Part shown: positions 7,601-13,686 of the stretch, piece after piece
How positions within the stretch are numbered: the stretch's first letter is position 1
Layout of the letters: every line of letters begins with the position of its first letter
Assembly (NCBI GenBank): GCA_018825925.1
Contig: JAHKAT010000069.1
Span: forward strand, 1-13,941
Source: Bacteroidota bacterium
GTDB taxonomy: Bacteria > Bacteroidota > Bacteroidia > Flavobacteriales_D > Crocinitomicaceae
Direction of reading: 5' to 3'
Length of the DNA stretch: 13,941 nucleotides
Notes under the pieces: generated by a model
What the model saw: only the letters and a program-made list of their open reading frames with translations
The model's database searches: none
What the model was told of the DNA's origin: nothing
Position numbers and translations under genes: made by a program

Positions 7601-7956
7601 TTGTTGTTTTCACCCGAACCAACCCAAATAATATTCGGATTACTAGGTGCCAATTCAACGCAAGCCAATGAGTAAGAAGCTTGACTGTCGAAAATAGGAG
7701 TGAAGGTAGTTCCGTGATTTTCAGTTTTCCAAAGTCCTCCTGAGGCAGCTGCCACGTACCACACATGCTCGTTGTTAGGATGGATGGCAATATCCGCAAT
7801 ACGGCCAGAAGTCAGTGCGGGACCTACAAGTCTGAATTTTAGACTATTGTAAGTGCCTGCTAGTTTTGATTTAGGGCTTTCGTCCTTTTTTTGTGAATAG
7901 TTTAACTGGATGGCTCCAAACAAAGTAAGGGCCAACAAAAATAATTTCTTCGTCAT
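4684..7956 (-). CDS. Secreted Asp-box (BNR) repeat beta-propeller protein, VPS10/sortilin-like
   Basis: This 1,090-residue protein has a signal peptide at about 1-21 (MTKKLFLLALTLFGAIQLNYS), so it is exported. Residues about 38-733 form a double propeller. Ten Asp-box-like motifs (S/T-x-D-x-G-x-T/S-W/F) start at residues 78, 132, 183, 241, 291, 334, 518, 590, 644 and 688; the best are SIDGGKTW (183-190) and STDGGETW (241-248). Family hallmarks include YRLVGPALTSGRI-like text (41-53), GGTQDNNS (411-418) and LVAATFGRGFYVLD (718-731). Residues 735-925 include a charged linker and an Ig-like segment (VLVWKIFDSNGNEIKRM). Residues 930-1075 are helical, possibly coiled coil. No type IX secretion C-terminal domain is recognisable. 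Databases often call such proteins 'glycosyl hydrolase' or 'VPS10 domain protein', but no sialidase arginine triad can be assigned. The substrate is unknown. Confidence 0.8.
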   Translation of the reverse strand: MTKKLFLLALTLFGAIQLNYSQKKDESPKSKLAGTYNSLKFRLVGPALTSGRIADIAIHPNNEHVWYVAAASGGLWKTENHGTTFTPIFDSQASYSLACVELAPSNPNIIWVGSGENNNQRAVAYGDGVYKSIDGGKSFTNMGLKTSEHIGNIIIHPSNENIVWVAAYGPLWSKGGERGVYKSIDGGKTWKKTLSISQYTGVSEIAIDPTNPEILYAAAHQRERREWTYVGGGPESGLHKSTDGGETWKEINTGLPKSEMGRIGIAVSPADPNYIYAIVEGKYDKGGFYQSTDQGESWSKMSSWSTSGNYYQEIIADPKDKLKVFSMDTYLHHTEDGGKNFKATGESNKHVDNHCIWIDEKNTDHWIVGCDGGLYETYNHAKQWKYYSNLPIIQFYKVATDNDYPFYNIYGGTQDNNSMGGPSGSINNAGILNSDWFITNGGDGFESAIDPTDPNIVYAQAQYGYIVRYDKKSGEKVPIQPMPEENEPAYRWNWDAPLLISPHDNKTLYFAANKVFKSTNRGDDWTTISPDLSQQIDRNKLKVMDQVWGIDAVMKNASTTIYGNIIALDESPLKKGLLYAGTDDGAIQVSENDGQTWSISTVFNGVPANTRVNMLTASLHDENVVYAVFNNHRSGDFKPYLFKSSNKGKTWTSISSNLPDRGSVFCVKQDFIEPNLLFVGTEFGCFFSNDEGKSWNKIAGLPTIAVYDLDIQKRESDLVAATFGRGFYVLDNYAPLRELNDENLKKEAVLFPIKDALLFVPSNPLGNSGTGSQGSDLWNAENPAFGATFHLLLKNDFKTKSDLRKEAEKKSEKDKLDIKYPDLVDYRAELAEEKAVLVWKIFDSNGNEIKRMTSEPKKGMQQMNWKLRSESTNPISLNKGRSNNYSNDDDGFLVPEGSYSVSITLVKDTSNKEIVAPTKFLVKGLNNQSLLATNTEKLKSFRNQLSLVNRSVSGTSRLLIEANEKFKYYKKSILDFPNTDLNLLKKMKSIEGKLDSCDILLNGDNVLSSKEFETVPSINDRLGMTEYQVYANTTDVSKTQIRNLEIVEKQHVLVRQMLDQALKSLHDIEKTLESKKVPYIKGSDRNWKKD
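7392..7575 (-). repeat. Pair of 31-bp direct repeats encoding Asp-box units
   Basis: The 31-bp segments 7392-7422 and 7545-7575 differ at one base (7402 versus 7555). They are 153 bp apart, exactly 51 codons, and both encode the GVYKSIDGGK core of neighbouring propeller blades (Asp-boxes at residues 132 and 183). Near-identity at DNA level in blades that otherwise differ suggests recent gene conversion or blade duplication. Confidence 0.8.
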
Positions 7957-8028
7957 TTTGTTGTTTTATAAAGCTCTAAAATAATAAGAATGAAAGATTT
8001 TTAGGTGATTAGTGCAATTAATAAATCT

Positions 8029-8036
8029 TATTTTCG
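8029..8036 (+). promoter_or_regulatory. Weak candidate -7 element for the glutathione peroxidase gene
   Basis: TATTTTCG matches seven of the eight positions of TAnnTTTG. It lies 31 nt before the ATG at 8068, a normal leader length. No -33 TTTG is visible. The 111-nt gap between the divergent Asp-box and peroxidase genes holds nothing clearer. Confidence 0.25.
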
Positions 8037-8067
8037 CAAGAGTTCGTAGATATTAAAAAATTAAAAA

Positions 8068-8598
8068 ATGCAAAGACTCTTCTTTTTTATGTTAATGACC
8101 ATGTCTACTATTGTTTATGGTCAAAATTCGATTCACAGCTTTAAAGTAACCGACATTGAAGGTAATACTTTTGATTTTTCGTCCCTAAAAGGAAAAAAGA
8201 TAATGATCGTAAATACTGCCTCAGAATGTGGGTTGACGCCTCAGTATAAACAGCTAGAAGAAGTATATTCAAAGTACAACGATCGATTGGTAATAGTCGG
8301 TTTTCCAGCGAACAATTTTGGAGCTCAAGAACCAGGTTCTGATAAAGAGATTTCCTCTTTTTGCGAAAAAAATTATGGAGTTTCTTTTCCAATGATGTCT
8401 AAGATATCAGTGAAAGGCGAAGATCAGTGTGAATTGTATAAGTTTTTGACAACGAAGTCTTTGAATGGAGTTTCAGATTCAGAGGTACAATGGAATTTTC
8501 AGAAGTATTTAATTGACGAGAAAGGCCAATTAATAAAAGTTGTTTCCCCTCGTGAACTTCCCAATTCTGCCTCAATTATTGATTGGTTAGAACTCTAA
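8068..8598 (+). CDS. Glutathione peroxidase family thiol peroxidase, exported
   Basis: This 176-residue protein reduces hydrogen peroxide and organic peroxides. Residues 1-18 look like a signal peptide (MQRLFFFMLMTMSTIVYG), so it probably works in the periplasm or is anchored outside the cytoplasm. The family tetrad is complete: peroxidatic Cys54 in NTASECGLTPQY, Gln87 in FPANNFGAQEPG, and Trp142-Asn143 in VQWNFQKYLI. Cys99 in FCEKNYGVSFPM is the usual resolving cysteine of the thioredoxin-dependent, non-selenium class. So despite the family name the reductant is likelier a thioredoxin-like protein than glutathione. Length is normal for a periplasmic form. It stands alone, diverging from the Asp-box gene and converging on the response regulator with a 7-nt gap and no clear terminator. 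Confidence 0.92.
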   Translation: MQRLFFFMLMTMSTIVYGQNSIHSFKVTDIEGNTFDFSSLKGKKIMIVNTASECGLTPQYKQLEEVYSKYNDRLVIVGFPANNFGAQEPGSDKEISSFCEKNYGVSFPMMSKISVKGEDQCELYKFLTTKSLNGVSDSEVQWNFQKYLIDEKGQLIKVVSPRELPNSASIIDWLEL

Positions 8599-8605
8599 AA
8601 AGCTG

Positions 8606-8998
8606 TTAAATAGACATTTCGAGCATAACCTCAATGTGCTCGTAAGTCAATGGTTTGTGAAAAAAGCCGTTTAGTTTATATTCATTAAGTGCTTTTTCTT
8701 TGTCGTCTGGGTTAAGAGATGTGGTCAACATATAAAATCGAGTATTTTCGATAGAATATTCTTTTTCTTTAACCAGATCTAAAAAATCCCATCCGTTTAG
8801 TCTAGGCATATTTATATCTACTAAAATAATAGCAGGCATTTCTTCCTTTTTAGCCGAAAGGTCATCCAAGAATTTGATAGCCTCTTCGACATTCAAAACG
8901 CTATCAATATTTTCGAACTCCTTGACCTTCTTGAGTAAATAAGAGTGTAAAAAATTATCAGGCTCACTATCATCAATTAATAAAATACTTTTAATCAT
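8606..8998 (-). CDS. Single-domain response regulator (receiver only, Rcp1-like)
   Basis: This 130-residue protein is a receiver domain with no output domain. Acidic pocket Asp9-Asp10 (LLIDDS), phospho-acceptor Asp61 (ILVDINMPRLNGW), switch Thr92/Thr93 (MLTTS) and Lys115 (FHKPL) are all present, so it should be phosphorylated. The longer spacing before the Asp61 strand and the NMP-LNGWDFL motif fit the Rcp1-type receivers that accompany membrane or phytochrome-like kinases. Its start overlaps the end of the upstream kinase gene by 8 nt (8991-8998), so the two are co-transcribed and probably form a phosphorelay pair. With no output domain it must signal through protein contact or pass phosphate on. 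The target is not in the window. Confidence 0.92.
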   Translation of the reverse strand: MIKSILLIDDSEPDNFLHSYLLKKVKEFENIDSVLNVEEAIKFLDDLSAKKEEMPAIILVDINMPRLNGWDFLDLVKEKEYSIENTRFYMLTTSLNPDDKEKALNEYKLNGFFHKPLTYEHIEVMLEMSI

Positions 8999-10700
8999 AG
9001 CTTTTCATTTTTATTTTTTTAGGTATCCGAATATAAAATTTACTTCCTTCATTTTTAATTGATTCTACCCAAATTTCACCATTATGTAGACCAACTATTT
9101 TTTTGCATTGGGCTAATCCTATACCTGTTCCTTCATATTCATTTTGATCGTGTAAACGCTGAAACAAATGAAAAATCCGGTCTTTGTACATGGCCTCTAT
9201 GCCAATTCCATTGTCTGAAATTACGAATAAATGATTTTCCATTTCAAAGTGATAACTTATTTCTACAATTGGGTCGACCTCTTTTTTACGGTATTTTATT
9301 CCATTTGCGATTAAATTAAGAAACAAAAGTTTTATTTCCTTTTCAAAACCATAAATATTCGGTAGTTCATCGTATTTTATTTGCGCGTTAGACTCCTTTA
9401 ATAAACCACCTAAATCTTCAGTGATTTCCGTGATTATAGAACGCATAGAAATTTCTGTCAATTCAACAATGGCGCCTAAACGAGCATAATCTAAAAGGCC
9501 TTTGATTAGGTTTTGAGCTCGCAGGGAGGATTTAATAATATAGTCGATACTTCTTTTGCCAAGTTCATCTACATTCTCCCTATTGGTTTCTGATAGCAAC
9601 TGAGAATAACTTGAAATCGTTCGAATTGGTTCTTGTAAATCATGGGTAGAAATGTATGCAAACTGTTCTAACTCCTTGTTCCTTTCTTGAATTTCAATGG
9701 TTCTTTCTAAAACTAACTTATCGAGAGTTTCGTTTTGAATTCTTAAGGAGTCGGACTTAATCTGTATGGAACGAATAAGAAAGTACACAATTAAACAAAT
9801 GATATTTGTTAAAACACGATTAGTCAACACTATCCAATGCTCACTGCCAACGGGGGACAAATAATAACCCACCCAGATTAATAAAATGGAAACCAATAAA
9901 ATTAAATTTAGATGAATTCTACTTTCACTAAAACCTATTAAAACAAGACCTAAGACATATACAATTCCGACAGTAACTCCAAGAGGAACCACCATGTCTA
10001 TCATGAAAAAAATAAGTTGTAAGGAGAGGGTAAAGAAAAACAAATAGGTGTTTTTTGAAAATTTATCGAATTCATCAGTCAACTTGTTTCTAGCATGTAA
10101 GGTCAATGCCAAGCCAATAAAAATGAAACAAAAGGCGGTATGTGCTGCCATTGCTGTTACTTCACCCCAATTGTATACTTCTTCAATTTGAAGCGAATAC
10201 CCCGTTATGGCGGTCGCTCCAACTCCAAAAATAAGCAAGCCAACAAATCCGGAAATATAAACTAGAGATTTTGAGGAAGTATTAATTCCAATGATTGAAA
10301 GTATGGAGAGTACAAAGCAAAAAGCTGTATTGGGAGCCATTCTGCCTGGATATGTGGTCTCAGTCGTTAAAAATGGCCTGACAAATAAATTGTCGATTTG
10401 GAGATTTGTATGCAACACGTATTCAATAATTGTAAGCGTGATCAATACACTTAAAGGAACAATTGTGATAAGGTATTTTTTATCTTTTGATAACGAAATG
10501 AAGATGCCTGTAGACAAAAGTAAAAAGGAAAGAGCTGTGTTGAACTGCATAGGGGCCCAATGTGCTTGTAATTGCACTAAACGGGGTATTTGCAAATACC
10601 ATCCAAGAATAACCATCAAGGAAACTACAATAACTAATGCTAAGATTATTTTTTGAAACGCAGTTTGTGAAAGACTCTTATTTCTAAGATATAGAGACAT
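8991..10700 (-). CDS. Membrane-bound sensor histidine kinase with duplicated N-terminal membrane module
   Basis: The protein has 569 residues. About eight to ten hydrophobic segments fill residues 15-310 and no sizeable extracytoplasmic domain is seen, so sensing is probably within the membrane. A helical linker follows (315-345). HisKA carries His353 in STHDLQEPIRTISSY. The ATPase domain has the N box LNLIANGIKYRK (461-472), G1 DNGIGI (496-501), the F box IFHLFQRLH (509-517) and G2 GTGIGLAQ (524-531). The DLQEP H-box is the type common in kinases paired with Rcp1-like receivers, matching the gene directly downstream. The membrane part is repetitive: MQFNTALSF (51-59), MAPNTAFCF (121-129) and MAAHTAFCF (184-192) each begin a membrane helix. 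The two intervening units both contain LQI[DE] (100-103 and 170-173). The ligand is unknown. It diverges from gyrB. Confidence 0.9.
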   Translation of the reverse strand: MSLYLRNKSLSQTAFQKIILALVIVVSLMVILGWYLQIPRLVQLQAHWAPMQFNTALSFLLLSTGIFISLSKDKKYLITIVPLSVLITLTIIEYVLHTNLQIDNLFVRPFLTTETTYPGRMAPNTAFCFVLSILSIIGINTSSKSLVYISGFVGLLIFGVGATAITGYSLQIEEVYNWGEVTAMAAHTAFCFIFIGLALTLHARNKLTDEFDKFSKNTYLFFFTLSLQLIFFMIDMVVPLGVTVGIVYVLGLVLIGFSESRIHLNLILLVSILLIWVGYYLSPVGSEHWIVLTNRVLTNIICLIVYFLIRSIQIKSDSLRIQNETLDKLVLERTIEIQERNKELEQFAYISTHDLQEPIRTISSYSQLLSETNRENVDELGKRSIDYIIKSSLRAQNLIKGLLDYARLGAIVELTEISMRSIITEITEDLGGLLKESNAQIKYDELPNIYGFEKEIKLLFLNLIANGIKYRKKEVDPIVEISYHFEMENHLFVISDNGIGIEAMYKDRIFHLFQRLHDQNEYEGTGIGLAQCKKIVGLHNGEIWVESIKNEGSKFYIRIPKKIKMKSYD

Positions 10701-10768
10701 TTAAAATGATTCTTTAAGTATTACTATTATTCAAAGGTGAACAATTAAACAGCGATATCATAAAATTA

Positions 10769-10781
10769 ATTCAAATTGAAT
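10769..10781. other. Short palindrome in the kinase-gyrB intergenic region
   Basis: ATTCAA-A-TTGAAT is a perfect 6-bp inverted repeat around one base, placed 69 nt upstream of the kinase start and 133 nt upstream of gyrB. It could be a dimeric regulator site, but AT-rich palindromes of this size occur by chance. The rest of the 213-nt gap holds the direct repeat at 10804-10845 and a -7-like element at 10868. Confidence 0.25.
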
Positions 10782-10803
10782 GACGAAACTTGATGAAAAG
10801 TTG

Positions 10804-10845
10804 ATATTTTGTTAATAAATCGACATTATTAAGGAATATTTTGTT
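10804..10845 (+). repeat. Direct repeat ATATTTTGTT upstream of gyrB
   Basis: ATATTTTGTT occurs at 10804-10813 and again at 10836-10845, start to start 32 bp apart, about three helical turns. Both lie upstream of the candidate gyrB -7 element. This could be a tandem binding site on one DNA face or simple AT-rich recurrence. Confidence 0.3.
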
Positions 10846-10867
10846 CCATTTTACTTAGTGTTCTTAC

Positions 10868-10875
10868 TATTTTTG
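10868..10875 (+). promoter_or_regulatory. Candidate -7 element of gyrB
   Basis: TATTTTTG is an exact TAnnTTTG match, 38 nt before the gyrB ATG, giving a leader of about 33 nt. The nearest TTTTG upstream (10839-10843) is 24 nt away rather than the usual 19, so the -33 contact is doubtful. Confidence 0.4.
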
Positions 10876-10913
10876 TTGGTTACGTTATAAAGCGAATAAC
10901 ACAAATTGTAATT

Positions 10914-12866
10914 ATGAGTGAAGAAAAAAACAGAGGCGATTATTCAGCAGACAATATTCAGGTACTTGAAGGATTAGAAGCTGTTCGTAAACGTCCTGCA
11001 ATGTATATTGGTGATATAGGAGTTAAGGGATTGCATCACTTGGTTTATGAGGTTGTAGATAACTCCATCGATGAAGCTTTGGCTGGCCATTGTGATGTCA
11101 TTAGTGTTTTTATCAATGAAAACAATTCAGTAACGGTTCGAGACAATGGTCGTGGTATTCCTACGGCTATTCACACCAAAGAGAAAAGATCTGCTTTAGA
11201 GGTTGTAATGACTGTATTGCATGCCGGCGGTAAATTCGATAAAGACACTTATAAAGTTTCTGGAGGTTTACATGGTGTAGGTGTATCGTGTGTAAATGCA
11301 CTGTCTAAGCATTTAAGAGCAACTGTTTACAGAGATGGAAATATTTGGGAGCAAGAATATATAATCGGTAAACCTCAATACGACGTAAAAATCATTGGCG
11401 AAACGAAAGAACACGGTACCGAGGTTACTTTTTTACCAGATGATACTATTTTTGAAAGTACTGAATACAATTATGACACCCTAGCTGCTAGGATGCGTGA
11501 GTTGGCTTTCTTGAACAAAGGCATTACAATTACATTGACCGATTTAAGAAATTTTGACGAAAAAGGTGAACCTATAAGTACAAAGTTCTTTTCTGAAGGA
11601 GGATTAAGGGAGTTTTGTCAGTATTTGGATAGAAATAGAGAACCTTTGATTCACGATGTTATTTATTTTGAAGGAGAAAATGACGGTATTCCAGTAGAAG
11701 TTGCCTTGACTTACAATACCTCTTATACTGAGAATATTCAGGCATATGTGAATAATATCAATACTCACGAAGGGGGAACTCACTTATCGGGTTTCCGACG
11801 TGGTTTGACCAATACGCTTAAAAAGTACGCTACTGAATCTGGAATTCTAGCAAGAGAGAAAATTGAAATTGACGGAGATGACTTCCGCGAAGGATTGACA
11901 GCGGTTCTTTCAGTAAAAGTGCAAGAACCTCAATTTGAAGGTCAGACAAAAACGAAATTAGGAAACAGAGAAGTTACAGCGCCAGTTAGCCAGGGAGTTT
12001 CTGAAATGTTAAGTAATTACTTAGAAGAACATCCAACAGAAGCAAAAATAATCGTTGATAAGGTTATTTTAGCTGCAAAAGCTCGTCACGCGGCTAGAAA
12101 AGCTCGTGAAATGGTTCAACGTAAGAATGTTCTTACAGGTAGCGGTTTACCAGGTAAATTGGCCGATTGCTCTGAAAAAGATCCAGCTTTGTGTGAAATT
12201 TACTTTGTCGAGGGAGATTCGGCGGGTGGAACAGCGAAACAAGGTCGTGACCGTCACTTTCAAGCAATCATGCCTTTGCGTGGTAAGATTTTGAATGTGG
12301 AAAAAGCAATGACCCACAAGATTTTTGAGAATGAGGAAATCAAAAATATCTACACCGCATTGGGTGTTAGAATAGGAACGGAAGAAGATTCAAAAGCCTT
12401 GAACCTAGAAAAATTGCGTTACCACAAAATCATCATTATGTGTGATGCCGATGTGGATGGTTCGCATATCGAAACGTTGATTTTGACTTTCTTGTTCCGT
12501 TATATGAAAGAATTAATCGAAAACGGTTATATATATATCGCAACTCCTCCTTTGTACTTAGTGAAAAAAGGAGCGAAATTCGATTATGCATGGAATGATA
12601 ATCAGCGTGATAAGTTGATTAATGATTTGAAAGGCTCTGGAACTGAATCATCTGTGAACGTTCAGCGTTACAAAGGTTTAGGGGAAATGAACGCAGAACA
12701 GCTGTGGGAAACTACAATGAATCCAGAAAGTAGAACTTTACGTCAAGTAACAATCGAAAATGGAGCTGAATGTGATCAAATATTCTCAATGTTGATGGGA
12801 GATGAAGTTCCACCTCGTAGAGAATTTATAGAGAAAAATGCACGTTATGCAAAAATTGATGTTTAA
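10914..12866 (+). CDS. gyrB: DNA gyrase subunit B
   Basis: GyrB is the 650-residue ATPase and Toprim subunit of gyrase, which introduces negative supercoils together with GyrA. The GHKL ATPase domain shows EGLEAVRKRPAMYIGD (19-34), EVVDNSIDEA (46-55), DNGRGIP (77-83) and GGLHGVGVSCVNALS (117-131). The transducer region has the QTKTKLGN catalytic-lysine segment (344-351). Toprim has EGDSAGG (433-439) and the metal triad DADVD (511-515). The tail has QRYKGLGEMNAEQLW (584-598) and the TLRQV motif (608-612). The length is that of the compact bacterial form lacking the ~165-residue insert of Enterobacteria. It reads as GyrB rather than ParE, since the EGDSAGGTAKQGRDR and RYKGLGEMNAEQLWETTMNP stretches are GyrB-typical. 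It is alone on its strand, followed by a strong bidirectional terminator. Confidence 0.97.
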   Translation: MSEEKNRGDYSADNIQVLEGLEAVRKRPAMYIGDIGVKGLHHLVYEVVDNSIDEALAGHCDVISVFINENNSVTVRDNGRGIPTAIHTKEKRSALEVVMTVLHAGGKFDKDTYKVSGGLHGVGVSCVNALSKHLRATVYRDGNIWEQEYIIGKPQYDVKIIGETKEHGTEVTFLPDDTIFESTEYNYDTLAARMRELAFLNKGITITLTDLRNFDEKGEPISTKFFSEGGLREFCQYLDRNREPLIHDVIYFEGENDGIPVEVALTYNTSYTENIQAYVNNINTHEGGTHLSGFRRGLTNTLKKYATESGILAREKIEIDGDDFREGLTAVLSVKVQEPQFEGQTKTKLGNREVTAPVSQGVSEMLSNYLEEHPTEAKIIVDKVILAAKARHAARKAREMVQRKNVLTGSGLPGKLADCSEKDPALCEIYFVEGDSAGGTAKQGRDRHFQAIMPLRGKILNVEKAMTHKIFENEEIKNIYTALGVRIGTEEDSKALNLEKLRYHKIIIMCDADVDGSHIETLILTFLFRYMKELIENGYIYIATPPLYLVKKGAKFDYAWNDNQRDKLINDLKGSGTESSVNVQRYKGLGEMNAEQLWETTMNPESRTLRQVTIENGAECDQIFSMLMGDEVPPRREFIEKNARYAKIDV

Positions 12867-12884
12867 TCAATTCACATAAACTTT

Positions 12885-12914
12885 AAAAAGTCGCATTAAA
12901 ATGCGGCTTTTTTT
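12885..12914. terminator. Bidirectional intrinsic terminator between gyrB and truC
   Basis: AAAAAGTCGCATT (12885-12897) pairs with AATGCGGCTTTTT (12900-12912), with one G-U pair. In practice this gives a GTCGCAT/ATGCGGC core with loop TAAA. It is followed by T on the plus strand (12908-12914) and, read in reverse, by the complement of A5. It starts 18 nt after the gyrB stop and its T run touches the truC stop at 12913-12915, so it can end both transcripts. Confidence 0.88.
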
Positions 12915-13605
12915 ATGCCTCAAACTTTCTAAACAATTCAATAATTCTTTTAAACTCTCCACAAGGCTCTGAATTCAAGGAAATAACTACGTTAGTTTCA
13001 GGATGTGTGAATTGTAAAAAACTTGAATGTAAACACATTTCGCTCAGGTCAAAAGTTTCAAGAAAAAAACGGTTTTGCTTGTTGCAACCATGTGGTCTGT
13101 CGCCAATAATTGGATGAAAAATGTGTGCAGTATGCTTTCTTAATTGATGAAATCTGCCAGTTTCAGGTGTTAAATGGATTAGTGAATATCGGCTGGTTGG
13201 AAACTGGCCGGAAGAAAAAGGAATTTCAAATTTACTAAGACAAGAGAAATGACTTACTGCCTCTTGAATTTTACCCTTTTCATTCGTCAAAGCATAATCT
13301 ATTGTCCCTTCCTGTTCAACAAAACCTCTTACTAATGCAATGTACTGTTTTTCAACTTTATTTTCTTCCCATTGTTTTCTAATAAGCGCGTGCGTTTCCT
13401 TTGAAAAAGTAAAAAGTATTATTCCGCTTGTTTTGCGATCGAGACGATGGCACGGGTACACTTTCTTGCCGATTTGATCACGAAGAAGTTGAAGAAGAAA
13501 CTCACTTGCATCAGCAGCAATAGGTGAGGCGTGAACCAAAAGTCCAGCAGGCTTATTGACCGCTATTAAATATTCATCTTGATAGATAATTTCTAGCAAA
13601 TTCAT
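12913..13605 (-). CDS. truC: tRNA pseudouridine synthase TruC-like (RluA family)
   Basis: The protein has 230 residues from the ATG at 13605. RluA-family enzymes convert uridine to pseudouridine; TruC acts on U65 of certain tRNAs in E. coli. The N-terminus MNLLEIIYQDEYLIAVNKPAG matches the usual TruC start. The catalytic motif is HRLDRKTSG (53-61) with Asp56. TSRYSLIHLTPETGRFHQLR (137-156), HPIIGD (164-169) and HGCNKQNRF (172-180) follow the TruC pattern and separate it from RluC/RluD. No S4 domain is present, also as in TruC. The open frame reaches back to a TTG at 13677, but those 24 extra codons match nothing in the family. The exact modified position here is inferred from family likeness. 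It shares the terminator with convergent gyrB. Confidence 0.85.
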   Translation of the reverse strand: MNLLEIIYQDEYLIAVNKPAGLLVHASPIAADASEFLLQLLRDQIGKKVYPCHRLDRKTSGIILFTFSKETHALIRKQWEENKVEKQYIALVRGFVEQEGTIDYALTNEKGKIQEAVSHFSCLSKFEIPFSSGQFPTSRYSLIHLTPETGRFHQLRKHTAHIFHPIIGDRPHGCNKQNRFFLETFDLSEMCLHSSFLQFTHPETNVVISLNSEPCGEFKRIIELFRKFEA

Positions 13606-13610
13606 AAGAT

Positions 13611-13618
13611 CAAAAGTA
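13611..13618 (-). promoter_or_regulatory. Candidate -7 element of truC, possibly giving a leaderless transcript
   Basis: On the minus strand TACTTTTG matches TAnnTTTG exactly and ends only 5 nt before the ATG at 13605, so transcription would begin at or next to the start codon. No TTTG lies 19 nt upstream. If real, it excludes the longer TTG-started reading. Confidence 0.35.
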
Positions 13619-13686
13619 ATGTAACAAGCCGATATAGTTATAGGTTGAGTAGATTTCGTTAATTTTAAACTTCTCAAAAAAATGAA

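Noticed and set aside
7497..7799. A 100-codon open frame overlapping the Asp-box gene on the same strand.
   Set aside because: It lies in another frame of a well-supported coding sequence, with no recognisable protein features.
8620..8642. Hairpin CGAGCATA/TGTGCTCG just inside the response regulator gene, considered as a terminator for the peroxidase gene.
   Set aside because: No T run follows on either strand and the loop is 7 nt. It is probably incidental to coding.
10291..10656. A 121-codon plus-strand open frame opposite the kinase gene.
   Set aside because: It is antisense to the transmembrane region of the kinase; such open frames arise from membrane-helix codon bias, and no domain is visible.
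13606..13677. Longer truC product starting at TTG (13677).
   Set aside because: The 24 extra codons resemble nothing in TruC, and a -7 element lies within them. The ATG at 13605 fits the family start.
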